DNA of 14,703 nucleotides from Actinomycetota bacterium (GCA_013697265.1 JACCXE010000296.1:1-14703), one strand, 5' to 3'; positions 6,812-13,673 are shown, counted from the stretch's first letter. Numbers and translations are program-made. The notes: a model not told the origin generated them from the letters alone.

Positions 6812-7597
6812 ATGACGACCTTCAGCTTCGGTGACCTCGTGCTGTTGATCGACCGTAAGAAGCGCCGTTACCTCGTGCGCCTCGCCGCGGACAACCAGTT
6901 CCACAGTCACGCCGGCTACGTCGCCCACGCTGACATCGAGGGCCAACCCGAAGGCTTCGTGGCCCGCTCCACGATGGGCGCCGCCTACATCGCGGTGCGC
7001 CCGACGCTTGCCGAGTTCATTCTCGAGATGCCCCGCGGCGCGCAGGTGATCTATCCCAAAGACATCGGCGCCATTCTCATGTACGCCGACATTTTTCCCG
7101 GCGCCCGCGTGCTCGAGGCTGGCGTCGGATCGGGTGCGCTCTCGATGGGCATGTTGCGCGCCGGCGCCTCGATTGTGGGATACGAGCTGCGCGAGGATTT
7201 CGCCGCCAAGGCGGTCGCAAACGTCACGTCGTTTCTCGGCGCCGAGGCCGCCAGCCGTTATCGCGTTGAGTTGCGCGACATCTACGACGGCATCGACGAG
7301 CATGATCTCGACCGGGTGATCCTCGACCTGCCCGAGCCGTGGAACGTGGTGAAGCACGCCGAGACCGCCCTCCACCTCGGCGGGATGTTGTTCGCCTACG
7401 TTCCCTCCGCGGTGCAGGTGGCCCGACTTCACGAGACGCTCGCCGACAGTCAGTTCGCCATGGCGCATACCTTCGAGGTGCTGCACCGCGGCTGGTACGT
7501 CAAAGGCGAAGCCGTGCGCCCCGACCACCGGATGGTCGCCCACACCGGGTTCCTCACCGTCGCCCGCTTGATGGGCGCGGACAGCGAACCCGCATGA
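6812..7597 (+). CDS. trmI: tRNA (adenine-58-N1)-methyltransferase
   Basis: Methylates N1 of adenine 58 in the T-loop of tRNA using S-adenosylmethionine; actinobacterial enzymes form homotetramers. The 261 residues fit the family. The N-terminal beta domain (about 1-70) precedes a Rossmann methyltransferase domain. This has YPKDIGAILMYADI at 81-94, the SAM motif I VLEAGVGSGALS at 100-111, an acidic residue after strand 2 in GYELRED at 123-129, and the family's motif DLPEPW at 172-177. The ATG at 6812 has no Shine-Dalgarno sequence. The TGA overlaps the next start (ATGA at 7594-7597). In Mycobacterium tuberculosis the homologue Rv2118c also sits beside the proteasome genes, so the placement near mpa is conserved. 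Confidence 0.95.
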   Translation: MTTFSFGDLVLLIDRKKRRYLVRLAADNQFHSHAGYVAHADIEGQPEGFVARSTMGAAYIAVRPTLAEFILEMPRGAQVIYPKDIGAILMYADIFPGARVLEAGVGSGALSMGMLRAGASIVGYELREDFAAKAVANVTSFLGAEAASRYRVELRDIYDGIDEHDLDRVILDLPEPWNVVKHAETALHLGGMLFAYVPSAVQVARLHETLADSQFAMAHTFEVLHRGWYVKGEAVRPDHRMVAHTGFLTVARLMGADSEPA

Positions 7598-8766
7598 ATC
7601 AACTCGACCTCATCATCCTGCTGATGGTCGGCGCCGCCGCCCTCGGCGGCTGGCGTCTCGGATTCCTGGCCCGGGTCTTCTCATGGGTCGGCCTCGGATT
7701 CGGCGTGTTCCTCGCCAGTCGTCTGCTCCCCACGGCCTTGAACGCGCTGTCGAGCAACGACGCGGCGTATCGCGCCGCGGTCGCGGTACTCGTGCTGCTC
7801 GGCGGCGCGTTCGCCGGGCAAGCGCTCGGCCTCATGGCCGGCATGCGCATCCACCGGGTGCTGCCGCTCGGGCCCATCCGCATGATTGACCGATCGGTGG
7901 GCGCGGCGTTGGGCGCGGGCGGCGTGGCGTTAAGCGTCTGGCTGTTCGTGCTGCCGTGGCTCGTCGACCTGCCGGGCTGGCCCGCCCAACAGGCCCGCAC
8001 GTCGGCTGTAGCCCGAGTCTTCGACAAATACGCGCCGTCAGCGCCCGACCGGTTCCAGGCCCTGCGCCGCCTCATCGGGGATCAGAACTTCCCGCAGGTT
8101 TTCGACAAGCTCGGTCCCGCGCCCGAGAGCGGCCCGCCGCCAGCTGAAACCGGGTTTGCACCCGGCGTGCAAGAACGAGTGGCGGCCTCGACGGTCAAGA
8201 TCGAGGGCGAGGCCTGTCGCCGCATTCAGGAAGGCAGCGGCTTTGCCGCCGGGGTCGACCTCGTGGCCACAAACGCACACGTTGTCGCCGGGGTGAGAAA
8301 CCCGGCGGTCATTCGCACCGACGGCAAGCGGCTCGCGGCCACACTCGTGTACTTCGACTCCGACCGCGACCTCGCCTTGCTGAGCGTGAAGAGCCTGAAC
8401 GAGGCGCCGCTCGAGATTGCCACCGCCAAGGTCGGCGAACGCGGCGCAGTGTTCGGGCACCCGGGCGGGCAAGACCCGCTGCGCGTGGCACCGGCCCGGG
8501 TCAGCCAAGAGGTCACCGCCCGCGGACGAGACCTGTACGACGCGCACCGCACCGATCGCGACGTGTTCGTGCTCGCCGCCACGCTTCGCCCCGGCGACTC
8601 GGGCGCCGCGTTCACCAACCTCGCCGGCAAGGTCATCGGCGTGGCGTTCGCGATTGCTCCCGACCAGTCCGACACCGCCTACGCGCTGACTTCTAAAGAA
8701 CTCCAAGCCGCTCTTGCCAGGCCCCGCATCGCACAGTCGAGCGGGCCCTGCCTCACCTCAGGCTGA
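7594..8766 (+). CDS. MarP-like membrane serine protease (CvpA domain plus trypsin-like domain)
   Basis: A 390-residue protein, close to mycobacterial MarP (397). The N-terminal CvpA/colicin-V-production-like domain has four hydrophobic segments at roughly 4-20, 27-46, 60-83 and 105-124. After a linker with a proline-rich stretch comes a periplasmic chymotrypsin-like protease domain from about 190. The catalytic triad is visible as H229 in TNAHVVAG, D259 in DRDLALL and S336 in RPGDSGAAF. C208 and C386 stand where MarP has the disulfide that controls its activity. MarP supports acid and oxidative stress survival in M. tuberculosis; the same role here is an inference. The ATGA overlap with trmI implies coupled translation. 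The 3' end overlaps the convergent acetyltransferase gene by 9 bp. Confidence 0.9.
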   Translation: MNQLDLIILLMVGAAALGGWRLGFLARVFSWVGLGFGVFLASRLLPTALNALSSNDAAYRAAVAVLVLLGGAFAGQALGLMAGMRIHRVLPLGPIRMIDRSVGAALGAGGVALSVWLFVLPWLVDLPGWPAQQARTSAVARVFDKYAPSAPDRFQALRRLIGDQNFPQVFDKLGPAPESGPPPAETGFAPGVQERVAASTVKIEGEACRRIQEGSGFAAGVDLVATNAHVVAGVRNPAVIRTDGKRLAATLVYFDSDRDLALLSVKSLNEAPLEIATAKVGERGAVFGHPGGQDPLRVAPARVSQEVTARGRDLYDAHRTDRDVFVLAATLRPGDSGAAFTNLAGKVIGVAFAIAPDQSDTAYALTSKELQAALARPRIAQSSGPCLTSG

Positions 8767-8772
8767 TGGGCC
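8744..8772. terminator. candidate bidirectional terminator hairpin at the marP/acetyltransferase junction
   Basis: GGCCC (8744-8748) can pair with GGGCC (8768-8772), and GCCT (8750-8753) with AGGC (8760-8763). The inner stem closes a 6-nt loop, and the two stems are separated by an asymmetric internal loop (T against TGAT). The structure covers both stop codons of the convergent genes. No T-run follows on either strand, so it is at best a U-tract-less type; a chance pairing in GC-rich DNA is possible. Confidence 0.35.
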
Positions 8773-9402
8773 AAGCCGCGCGAGCAGGCCCTGTTTGATG
8801 GTGGGCCACTCTTCGGCGAGGGCGGAGAAGTAGGCCGAGTCGCGTCGCGTGCCGTCGGATCCGATCATGTGGCGCCGTCGAATCCCCTCGAATGTCATGC
8901 CCAGTTTGAGCATCGCCGCGCGGCTGACCGCGTTGCGGACGTCGGTGCGCATAGCGATGCGATCAACGTTCCACGTTTCGAATGCGTGGGTAAAGAGCAA
9001 TAGCTTGCAGGCCGGGTTCACCGTGGTGCCCCGCGCCTCGGGCGTGTACCAGGTGTGGCCGACCTCGACGCCGGTCGGTGTGCCGCGTTCCAGGAAGAAG
9101 TCGAGGTCGTAGTAACCGGTTTGGCCCACGACCCGGCCCTCGACGCGAACCACGTAGATGAGCCGGTTGGTCTCGGCGTAGTAGTCGAGCGTCGCCCGCA
9201 CCACGTCGCGGTCGCGAGCAACGAAGGTCCAGCGGAACGCGTCCTCAGGCGTTGCCGCCGCGGCCGCGGCCAGGTCGTCGACGTCGGCATCGGTCATGCG
9301 CGACAGGGTTACGCCGTAGCCGGACAGGTCGGGCCCAGCCGTTTTGTGGCTGTGACGCGAAGCGAGGCCCCGCTGGTGCGAGACCTCGTCGTTCGTTGAC
9401 AT
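8758..9402 (-). CDS. GNAT-family N-acetyltransferase, RimJ/RimL type
   Basis: A 214-residue acetyl-CoA-dependent acetyltransferase of the Acetyltransf_3 group, whose known members acetylate protein N-termini (ribosomal S5/S18/L12) or small amines. The N-terminal 30 residues are polar and may be disordered. The core begins at about SGYGVTLSRMTDADVDDL. It continues with VVRVEGRVVGQTGYYDL, the strand-4 region VEVGHTWYTPEARGT (the acetyl-CoA pyrophosphate loop is degenerate compared with QxxGxG), and the late motif RTDVRNAVSRAAMLKLGMTFEGIRRRHM, where N and the KLGMTFEG turn are typical. The ATG at 9402 is preceded by a TAGCTT -10 box at leaderless spacing. It lies 18 bp after the ferredoxin stop, so it may be transcribed both alone and with that gene. 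Substrate unknown. Confidence 0.9.
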   Translation of the reverse strand: MSTNDEVSHQRGLASRHSHKTAGPDLSGYGVTLSRMTDADVDDLAAAAAATPEDAFRWTFVARDRDVVRATLDYYAETNRLIYVVRVEGRVVGQTGYYDLDFFLERGTPTGVEVGHTWYTPEARGTTVNPACKLLLFTHAFETWNVDRIAMRTDVRNAVSRAAMLKLGMTFEGIRRRHMIGSDGTRRDSAYFSALAEEWPTIKQGLLARLGPSA

Positions 9403-9409
9403 CTTGGTG

Positions 9410-9415
9410 AAGCTA
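9410..9415 (-). promoter_or_regulatory. candidate -10 box of a leaderless promoter for the acetyltransferase
   Basis: On the minus strand TAGCTT is followed by 7 nt and then the ATG at 9402, the same geometry as at the TetR and dop genes. It falls in the 18-bp gap after the ferredoxin gene. No Shine-Dalgarno sequence precedes this ATG. Confidence 0.45.
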
Positions 9416-9420
9416 AGGCG

Positions 9421-9663
9421 CTACGCGACCTCGATGAAAATGCATTCTCCGGGGCATTCCTCGGCCGACTCGACCGTGGCGTCTTCCATGCCGTCCGGTA
9501 CAACCGCGAGGCCTTCGGGGCCGCCGGGGTCGGAGTAGACCTTGGCGCCTTCCTTCACGTAGGCCAGGCCGTCGTCGAGCAGCGTGAAAACCGAGGGCGC
9601 GATCTCTTCACAGAGACCGTCGCCGGTGCACAGATCCTGGTCGATCCAGACCTTGTAACCCAT
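9421..9663 (-). CDS. small ferredoxin, probably 3Fe-4S
   Basis: An 80-residue cytoplasmic electron carrier. The cluster ligands read C12-x2-D15-x2-C18 near the N-terminus (LCTGDGLCEE) and C70 in ECPGEC near the C-terminus. This is the CxxDxxC...CP pattern of 3Fe-4S (or Asp-assisted 4Fe-4S) ferredoxins that often serve cytochromes P450 or dehydrogenases. An additional cysteine, C74, follows C70. The central segment of about 25 residues (YVKEGAKVYSDPGGPEGLAV and on) is longer than in minimal ferredoxins. The start MGYKVWIDQD is chosen; longer in-frame starts upstream would add a non-homologous tail. No P450 or reductase gene is in the window, so the partner is unknown. It is divergent from mpa and 18 bp upstream of the acetyltransferase. 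Confidence 0.9.
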   Translation of the reverse strand: MGYKVWIDQDLCTGDGLCEEIAPSVFTLLDDGLAYVKEGAKVYSDPGGPEGLAVVPDGMEDATVESAEECPGECIFIEVA

Positions 9664-9774
9664 CGAGCACTCACTTGTGTGGTCAGGCCCCATTCCTTGG
9701 AGCAGTGGATTTCCATCGTAGCGCGTGCACGGCATTTCCACGGCAATTGCCGAAAAAACTCGTCACCCGATTGT

Positions 9775-9789
9775 TACACCCCGCGTGTA
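9775..9789. repeat. inverted repeat TACAC-N5-GTGTA upstream of mpa
   Basis: A perfect 5-bp inverted repeat with a 5-bp spacer (CCCGC) in the 165-bp divergent region between the ferredoxin and mpa. Its right arm overlaps the proposed mpa -10 box, a position where a bound repressor would block transcription. No regulator is identified. The repeat is short, so chance cannot be excluded. I see no other structure in 9664-9828. Confidence 0.35.
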
Positions 9790-9793
9790 GGGT
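9788..9793 (+). promoter_or_regulatory. candidate -10 box for mpa
   Basis: TAGGGT fits TANNNT, placing a start near 9800 and giving a leader of about 29 nt that contains the strong AGGAGG site. A TTGTTA at 9771-9776 is too close (11 bp) to be its -35 element. The call rests mainly on position. Confidence 0.3.
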
Positions 9794-9814
9794 CGAATCA
9801 AGACCCAGGCGGAC

Positions 9815-9820
9815 AGGAGG
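9815..9820 (+). promoter_or_regulatory. Shine-Dalgarno sequence deciding the mpa start
   Basis: AGGAGG, a perfect match to the anti-Shine-Dalgarno core, ends 8 nt before the TTG at 9829. It makes that rare start codon much more likely than the in-frame GTG at 9679, which has no such site and lies in the ferredoxin promoter region. Confidence 0.85.
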
Positions 9821-9828
9821 CAAGCGAC

Positions 9829-11574
9829 TTGAGCGACGACTTGGAGCCGATGGACCTACCGGCCGCCTTAGACCAAATCCTGGCGCTCGAAGAAGAAATT
9901 GTCGCGCTGCGCCGCCGTCTTCAAGATGCGCCTAAGCGCGTCCGCACCCTCGAAGAGAAGTTGCTCGAGACCAAAGGCCAGCTGAGCCAGGCGGTGTCAC
10001 ACAACGAGAAGCTCACCTACACATTGCGAGAAGCGCGTGAGCACATCTCGGCGCTTCGCGAAGAGGTCGACAAGCTCACCCAGCCGCCAGCCGCCTACGG
10101 CACCTACCTCGGAGCGAACGACGACGACACCGTCGACGTGTTCAGCGCCGGGCGCAAAATGCGGGTGTCGGTGCACCCCGAGCTCGACCTCGAAGACCTC
10201 AAGAAGGGCCAAGAGGTCGTATTGAACGAATCGCTCAATGTCGTTCTCGCCCGTTCCGCCGAGCTTTCGGGCGAAGTCGTAACGCTCAAAGACGTGGTCG
10301 ACGACCATCGGGTATTGATCGTCGGTCGGGCCGACGAAGAGCGCGTCGTCGAACTCGCCGACGACCTCGTCGGCGTGAAACTACGCACCGGCGATACCGT
10401 GCTGCTCGATAGCCGCACCGGCCTCGTACTGGAAAAGCTCGAGCGTCCTGAGGTCGAAGATCTCGTGCTCGAAGAAGTGCCGGATATCTCCTACGACGAC
10501 GTAGGCGGTCTCGATTCCCAGATCGAAGCGATCACCGATGCCGTGGAGCTGCCTTTCCTGCACAAGGAGCTATTCGTCGAGCACAAGCTGCCGGCGCCCA
10601 AGGGCATCTTGCTGTACGGCCCCCCCGGCTGCGGCAAGACCCTGATCGCCAAGGCCGTGGCCAACTCGCTGGCCAAAAAGGTCGCGGCAAGAGCGGGCGA
10701 CGGCTCGAAGGGCACCGCCTACTTCCTCAACATCAAGGGTCCCGAACTCTTGAACAAATACGTCGGCGAAACCGAGCGCAAGATCCGCCTCGTGTTTCAA
10801 CGAGCCCGCGAGAAGAGCGAAGAGGGCATGCCCGTCATCGTGTTCTTCGACGAGATGGACTCGCTGTTCCGCGCCCGCGGCACCGGCATCAGCTCAGACA
10901 TGGAGTCCACGATCGTGCCCCAGCTGTTGGCCGAGATCGATGGCGTCGAGACGTTGCGCAACGTGATCGTGATCGGTGCCTCCAACCGCGAAGACCTGAT
11001 CGATCCCGCGATCCTCCGTCCGGGCCGCCTCGACGTGAAGATCAAGATCGAGCGCCCCGACGAAACCGCGGCAGCGCAGATCTACTCCCGCTACCTCACA
11101 TCGGACCTGCCGCTCGACGAATCCGAAGTGAAGTCGCTCGGCGGCGGCGATCGCGACAAGTGCGTCTCCGCGATGATCGAGCAGACCGTCGAGATGATGT
11201 ACCGCACCGACGACGACAACCGGTTCCTCGAAGTCACCTACCAAAACGGCGACAAAGAGATCATGTACTTCAAAGACTTTTCGTCGGGCGCCATGATCGA
11301 GAACATCGTGCGGCGGGCCAAGAAGCTCGCGATCAAGCGAGTGATCGCGGGCGAAGGGCGCGGGATTCGCCTCGACGATCTGTTCAAGTCGATCAAGCAG
11401 GAATACAAAGAGCACGAAGACCTGCCGAACACCACCAACCCCGACGACTGGTTGAAGATTTCGGGTAAGAAGGGCGAGCGGATCGTCTACGTGCGCACCT
11501 TGATCACGAAGGAAGACGCGCCAGCCGAAGGCGGCCGCGCCATCGAGCGCGTCGCCACCGGCCAATACCTGTAG
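9829..11574 (+). CDS. mpa: proteasome-associated AAA ATPase Mpa/ARC
   Basis: The hexameric unfoldase that captures pupylated proteins and threads them into the 20S proteasome. From the TTG start (MSDDLEPMDL) it has 581 residues. An N-terminal coiled coil at about 12-85 binds Pup. Tandem OB domains at about 90-205 form the ring. The AAA module has Walker A GPPGCGKT 264-271, pore-loop residues NIKGPELLNKYVGE 301-314, Walker B VIVFFDE 336-342, sensor GASN 383-386 and the arginine-bearing RPGR 397-400. The C-terminus GQYL carries the penultimate tyrosine used to dock on the proteasome alpha ring. Mpa lacks pafA, dop or prc as direct same-strand neighbours: an opposite-strand gene separates it from dop, so it must be transcribed separately. 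All functional residues are present. Confidence 0.98.
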   Translation: MSDDLEPMDLPAALDQILALEEEIVALRRRLQDAPKRVRTLEEKLLETKGQLSQAVSHNEKLTYTLREAREHISALREEVDKLTQPPAAYGTYLGANDDDTVDVFSAGRKMRVSVHPELDLEDLKKGQEVVLNESLNVVLARSAELSGEVVTLKDVVDDHRVLIVGRADEERVVELADDLVGVKLRTGDTVLLDSRTGLVLEKLERPEVEDLVLEEVPDISYDDVGGLDSQIEAITDAVELPFLHKELFVEHKLPAPKGILLYGPPGCGKTLIAKAVANSLAKKVAARAGDGSKGTAYFLNIKGPELLNKYVGETERKIRLVFQRAREKSEEGMPVIVFFDEMDSLFRARGTGISSDMESTIVPQLLAEIDGVETLRNVIVIGASNREDLIDPAILRPGRLDVKIKIERPDETAAAQIYSRYLTSDLPLDESEVKSLGGGDRDKCVSAMIEQTVEMMYRTDDDNRFLEVTYQNGDKEIMYFKDFSSGAMIENIVRRAKKLAIKRVIAGEGRGIRLDDLFKSIKQEYKEHEDLPNTTNPDDWLKISGKKGERIVYVRTLITKEDAPAEGGRAIERVATGQYL

Positions 11575-11589
11575 CTCAGGCGTACTGGC
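11561..11589. terminator. candidate bidirectional terminator hairpin after mpa
   Basis: An imperfect inverted repeat spans the mpa stop. GCCAATACCTG (11561-11571) pairs with CAGG (11577-11580) and then TACTGGC (11583-11589), with a 5-nt loop TAGCT containing the stop codon, a 2-nt bulge and one mismatch, about ten pairs in all. It fills the whole 15-bp gap between convergent mpa and the kinase-like gene. No T-run follows on either side, so it would be a U-tract-less terminator or an mRNA 3'-end stabiliser. Confidence 0.45.
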
Positions 11590-12099
11590 TCACGCGACCG
11601 CGTCGATCTCGCGCACCAGCGCATCCACGTTCACCTCGCCGGTGGTGTCGACGCGCAGCACGGGCCACCCACCATCGACTGGCTCGGATCGATTCACGAA
11701 GTCGCCGCGGTCGAGGCGTTGTTGGTCGAAGTGCACGGGATGGCGGATCCCGGCGCGCTCGCAGTACCGCTTCATCGCTACTTCTACCGGAACGTCGCAC
11801 AAGACCTCGACCACCGGGCTGGTAAGCGAGGCCAGTTCTCGACGGGCCAGCGACGGGATCCATGTGCTTTCGAGCACGGCGCCGCGGTTTACCCGGGCTA
11901 AGCCGAGCATGATGCGCATGGTGGCTGCGCCAAGGCGACGTGACGCGCCGACGTCGGGTGCACCCAACTCGTCGGCGAGCGCCTCTTTAATCACGTCTTT
12001 CTCGATCAGGGGTAGTTCGAGCCTTGGCGCCAGCGCCCGGGCCAGGGTGGATTTTCCCGAACCCGGTGCGCCGGAGACCACCACGAACAAGTCACGCAT
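11590..12099 (-). CDS. small P-loop AAA/kinase-like protein (AAA_33, COG0645 type)
   Basis: A 169-residue predicted ATP-dependent kinase of unknown substrate. Walker A GAPGSGKST is at 10-18, followed by LARALAPRLELPLIEKDVIKEAL, typical of zeta-toxin/gluconate-kinase-like small kinases in which the aspartate after the second strand positions the acceptor. A lid-like segment with ERAGIRHPVH lies near the C-terminal third. It is one compact domain with no membrane segment. It lies between mpa and dop but on the opposite strand, converging on mpa and diverging from dop with 57 bp between starts. This placement suggests an insertion into the proteasome locus or a lineage habit rather than a part of the Pup pathway. 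A toxin role is unlikely to be shown here, as no antitoxin gene is adjacent. Confidence 0.85.
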   Translation of the reverse strand: MRDLFVVVSGAPGSGKSTLARALAPRLELPLIEKDVIKEALADELGAPDVGASRRLGAATMRIMLGLARVNRGAVLESTWIPSLARRELASLTSPVVEVLCDVPVEVAMKRYCERAGIRHPVHFDQQRLDRGDFVNRSEPVDGGWPVLRVDTTGEVNVDALVREIDAVA

Positions 12100-12109
12100 G
12101 TGAACAGAG

Positions 12110-12115
12110 ACGCTA
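12110..12115 (-). promoter_or_regulatory. candidate -10 box for the kinase-like gene
   Basis: TAGCGT on the minus strand fits TANNNT with 10 nt to the ATG at 12099, which would give a leader of only a few bases. There is no Shine-Dalgarno sequence. Spacing is looser than at the other leaderless candidates, so confidence is lower. Confidence 0.3.
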
Positions 12116-12143
12116 GGTGAACCCGCCTACGAATAAATGCCGT

Positions 12144-12149
12144 TACCGT
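12144..12149 (+). promoter_or_regulatory. candidate -10 box of a leaderless promoter for dop-pup-prcBA
   Basis: TACCGT fits TANNNT and is followed by 7 nt and the dop GTG at 12157, so transcription would start at the start codon. It would drive dop, pup, prcB and prcA together, independent of mpa. No ribosome-binding site precedes the GTG. Confidence 0.5.
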
Positions 12150-12156
12150 TTCGTGT

Positions 12157-13641
12157 GTGGCCGTCCCCAAGGTTCTCGGCATAGAAACCGAATACGGGAT
12201 CGCCCTGCGCGGGGGCGACCCGAACCCCATCGCGGCATCTTCGATTTTGATCAACGCGTACGTGCAGCATTTGCACCGCCAAGTCGGGTGGGACTTCGAG
12301 GACGAGTCGCCTGGACGCGACGCCCGCGGCTCGTCTCGGGCCGACTCCCGCCCGCCCGAGGTCGAGACCCACCTGGTCAACGCGGTGCTCACGAACGGCG
12401 CGCGCTATTACGTCGATCACGCCCACCCCGAGTACTCATCGCCGGAGTGTCGCGACGCGCTGAGCGCGCTCACCTACGACCGCGCCGGCGAGGTCATCCT
12501 GCAACGCTCGATGGAATACGCGTCGACGATGCTGCCGGGCGACGCACACATCGCGATTTACAAGAACAACTCCGACGGCAAGGGCAACAGCTACGGCTGC
12601 CACGAGAACTACCTGATGGACCGATCGATCCCGTTCGCCACGATTGTGCGGCGGATCATCCCGTTTTTCGTGAGCCGCCAGCTCTTCACCGGCTCGGGCA
12701 AGATCGGCAGCGAGATACCTGGCGGCGACCCGGCCGCGTTCCAAATCACCCAGCGCGCTGACTTCTTCGAGGAAGAGGTCGGCCTTGAGACCACGCTGAA
12801 GCGTCCGATCGTGAATACGCGCGACGAGCCGCACTCGGACTCGCAAAAGTACCGTCGGCTCCACGTGATCTGCGGCGACGCCAACCTGGCCGAGGTCGCG
12901 ACCTTCCTCAAGCTTGGAGCGACGGCCATCACACTCGCCCTGATCGAAGACGACGTGCGCGGTGGGCGAGACATCGACCTGGCGGCACCGGTCGCCGCGA
13001 TGCGACACGTGTCGAGTGACACGACGCTTCGCAGCGCGCTGGCGCTCGACGACGGCACAACGATGAGCGCGCTCGACATCCAGTGGGAGTACCTCGGCCT
13101 GGCCAAGAAGTGGGCCGACGAGTTCGGTTTCGACGCCGTGGGCGGCGACACGGTCGGCCAGATGATCCTCGAGCGATGGGAGACCGTGCTCGCCGCTCTC
13201 GAGACCGACCCGATGAGCTTGGGCGACCAGCTCGATTGGGTAGCCAAGTACCGCCTGCTCGACGCCTATCGCGAGCGCAACGAGATGCAGTGGAGCAACG
13301 CCCGGCTTCGGGCCATGGACATCCAGTACCACGACCTGCGCGCCGCGACGTCGCTTTTCCATCGCATGCCGATGGAAACGTTGGTCCCCGAGTCCGACGT
13401 CGTGCATGCTGTAACCGAGCCGCCGCGCGACACCCGCGCCTATTTCAGGGGCAAGTGCCTGCAAAAGTGGGGCTCGTCGGTGGCCGCGGCCAACTGGGAC
13501 TCGATCGTGTTCGATTTAGGTGGAGATCCTTTGCGTCGCGTGCCGATGATGGAGCCGTTGCGTGGAACCGCTGCGCACGTGGATACGTTGTTGGAGTCAT
13601 GCGCCACCCCAGCAGAGCTGCTCGAGAAGCTGGGCGCGTAG
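12157..13641 (+). CDS. dop: Pup deamidase/depupylase Dop
   Basis: Converts the C-terminal glutamine of Pup to glutamate so the ligase PafA can use it, and also removes Pup from tagged proteins. The 494 residues (505 in M. tuberculosis) belong to the glutamine-synthetase-like Pup ligase/deamidase family. The ATP/Mg site begins at GIETEYGI with E10. The catalytic aspartate is D87 in YYVDHAHPEYSSPE. Between them, at about 44-80, lies the charged Dop loop (GWDFEDESPGRDARG, ending before EVETHLVNAV), which is present in Dop and absent from PafA, so the assignment to Dop and not PafA is firm. Further conserved phrases are YKNNSDGKGNSYGCHENYL and GSGKIG. The GTG start is supported by a leaderless -10 box and the family's MAVPKVLGIETEYG beginning. 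A 32-bp gap separates it from pup. Confidence 0.98.
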   Translation: MAVPKVLGIETEYGIALRGGDPNPIAASSILINAYVQHLHRQVGWDFEDESPGRDARGSSRADSRPPEVETHLVNAVLTNGARYYVDHAHPEYSSPECRDALSALTYDRAGEVILQRSMEYASTMLPGDAHIAIYKNNSDGKGNSYGCHENYLMDRSIPFATIVRRIIPFFVSRQLFTGSGKIGSEIPGGDPAAFQITQRADFFEEEVGLETTLKRPIVNTRDEPHSDSQKYRRLHVICGDANLAEVATFLKLGATAITLALIEDDVRGGRDIDLAAPVAAMRHVSSDTTLRSALALDDGTTMSALDIQWEYLGLAKKWADEFGFDAVGGDTVGQMILERWETVLAALETDPMSLGDQLDWVAKYRLLDAYRERNEMQWSNARLRAMDIQYHDLRAATSLFHRMPMETLVPESDVVHAVTEPPRDTRAYFRGKCLQKWGSSVAAANWDSIVFDLGGDPLRRVPMMEPLRGTAAHVDTLLESCATPAELLEKLGA

Positions 13642-13673
13642 GACGATGACTAGCGAGAGCCGAAAGACTTCAA

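Noticed and set aside
11590..12099. A toxin-antitoxin module (zeta-toxin-like kinase)
   Set aside because: The P-loop fold is shared with many small kinases, and no small antitoxin gene overlaps or adjoins it.
12436..13464. A 342-codon open frame on the minus strand opposite dop
   Set aside because: It lies wholly within dop, whose product matches its family end to end. Long antisense open frames are expected from strong GC bias at third codon positions, and the translation has no recognisable domain.
12157..13641. PafA (Pup ligase) as the identity of this gene
   Set aside because: The charged loop at about residues 44-80 and the position directly before pup are features of Dop; PafA lacks this loop and is usually encoded downstream of prcA.
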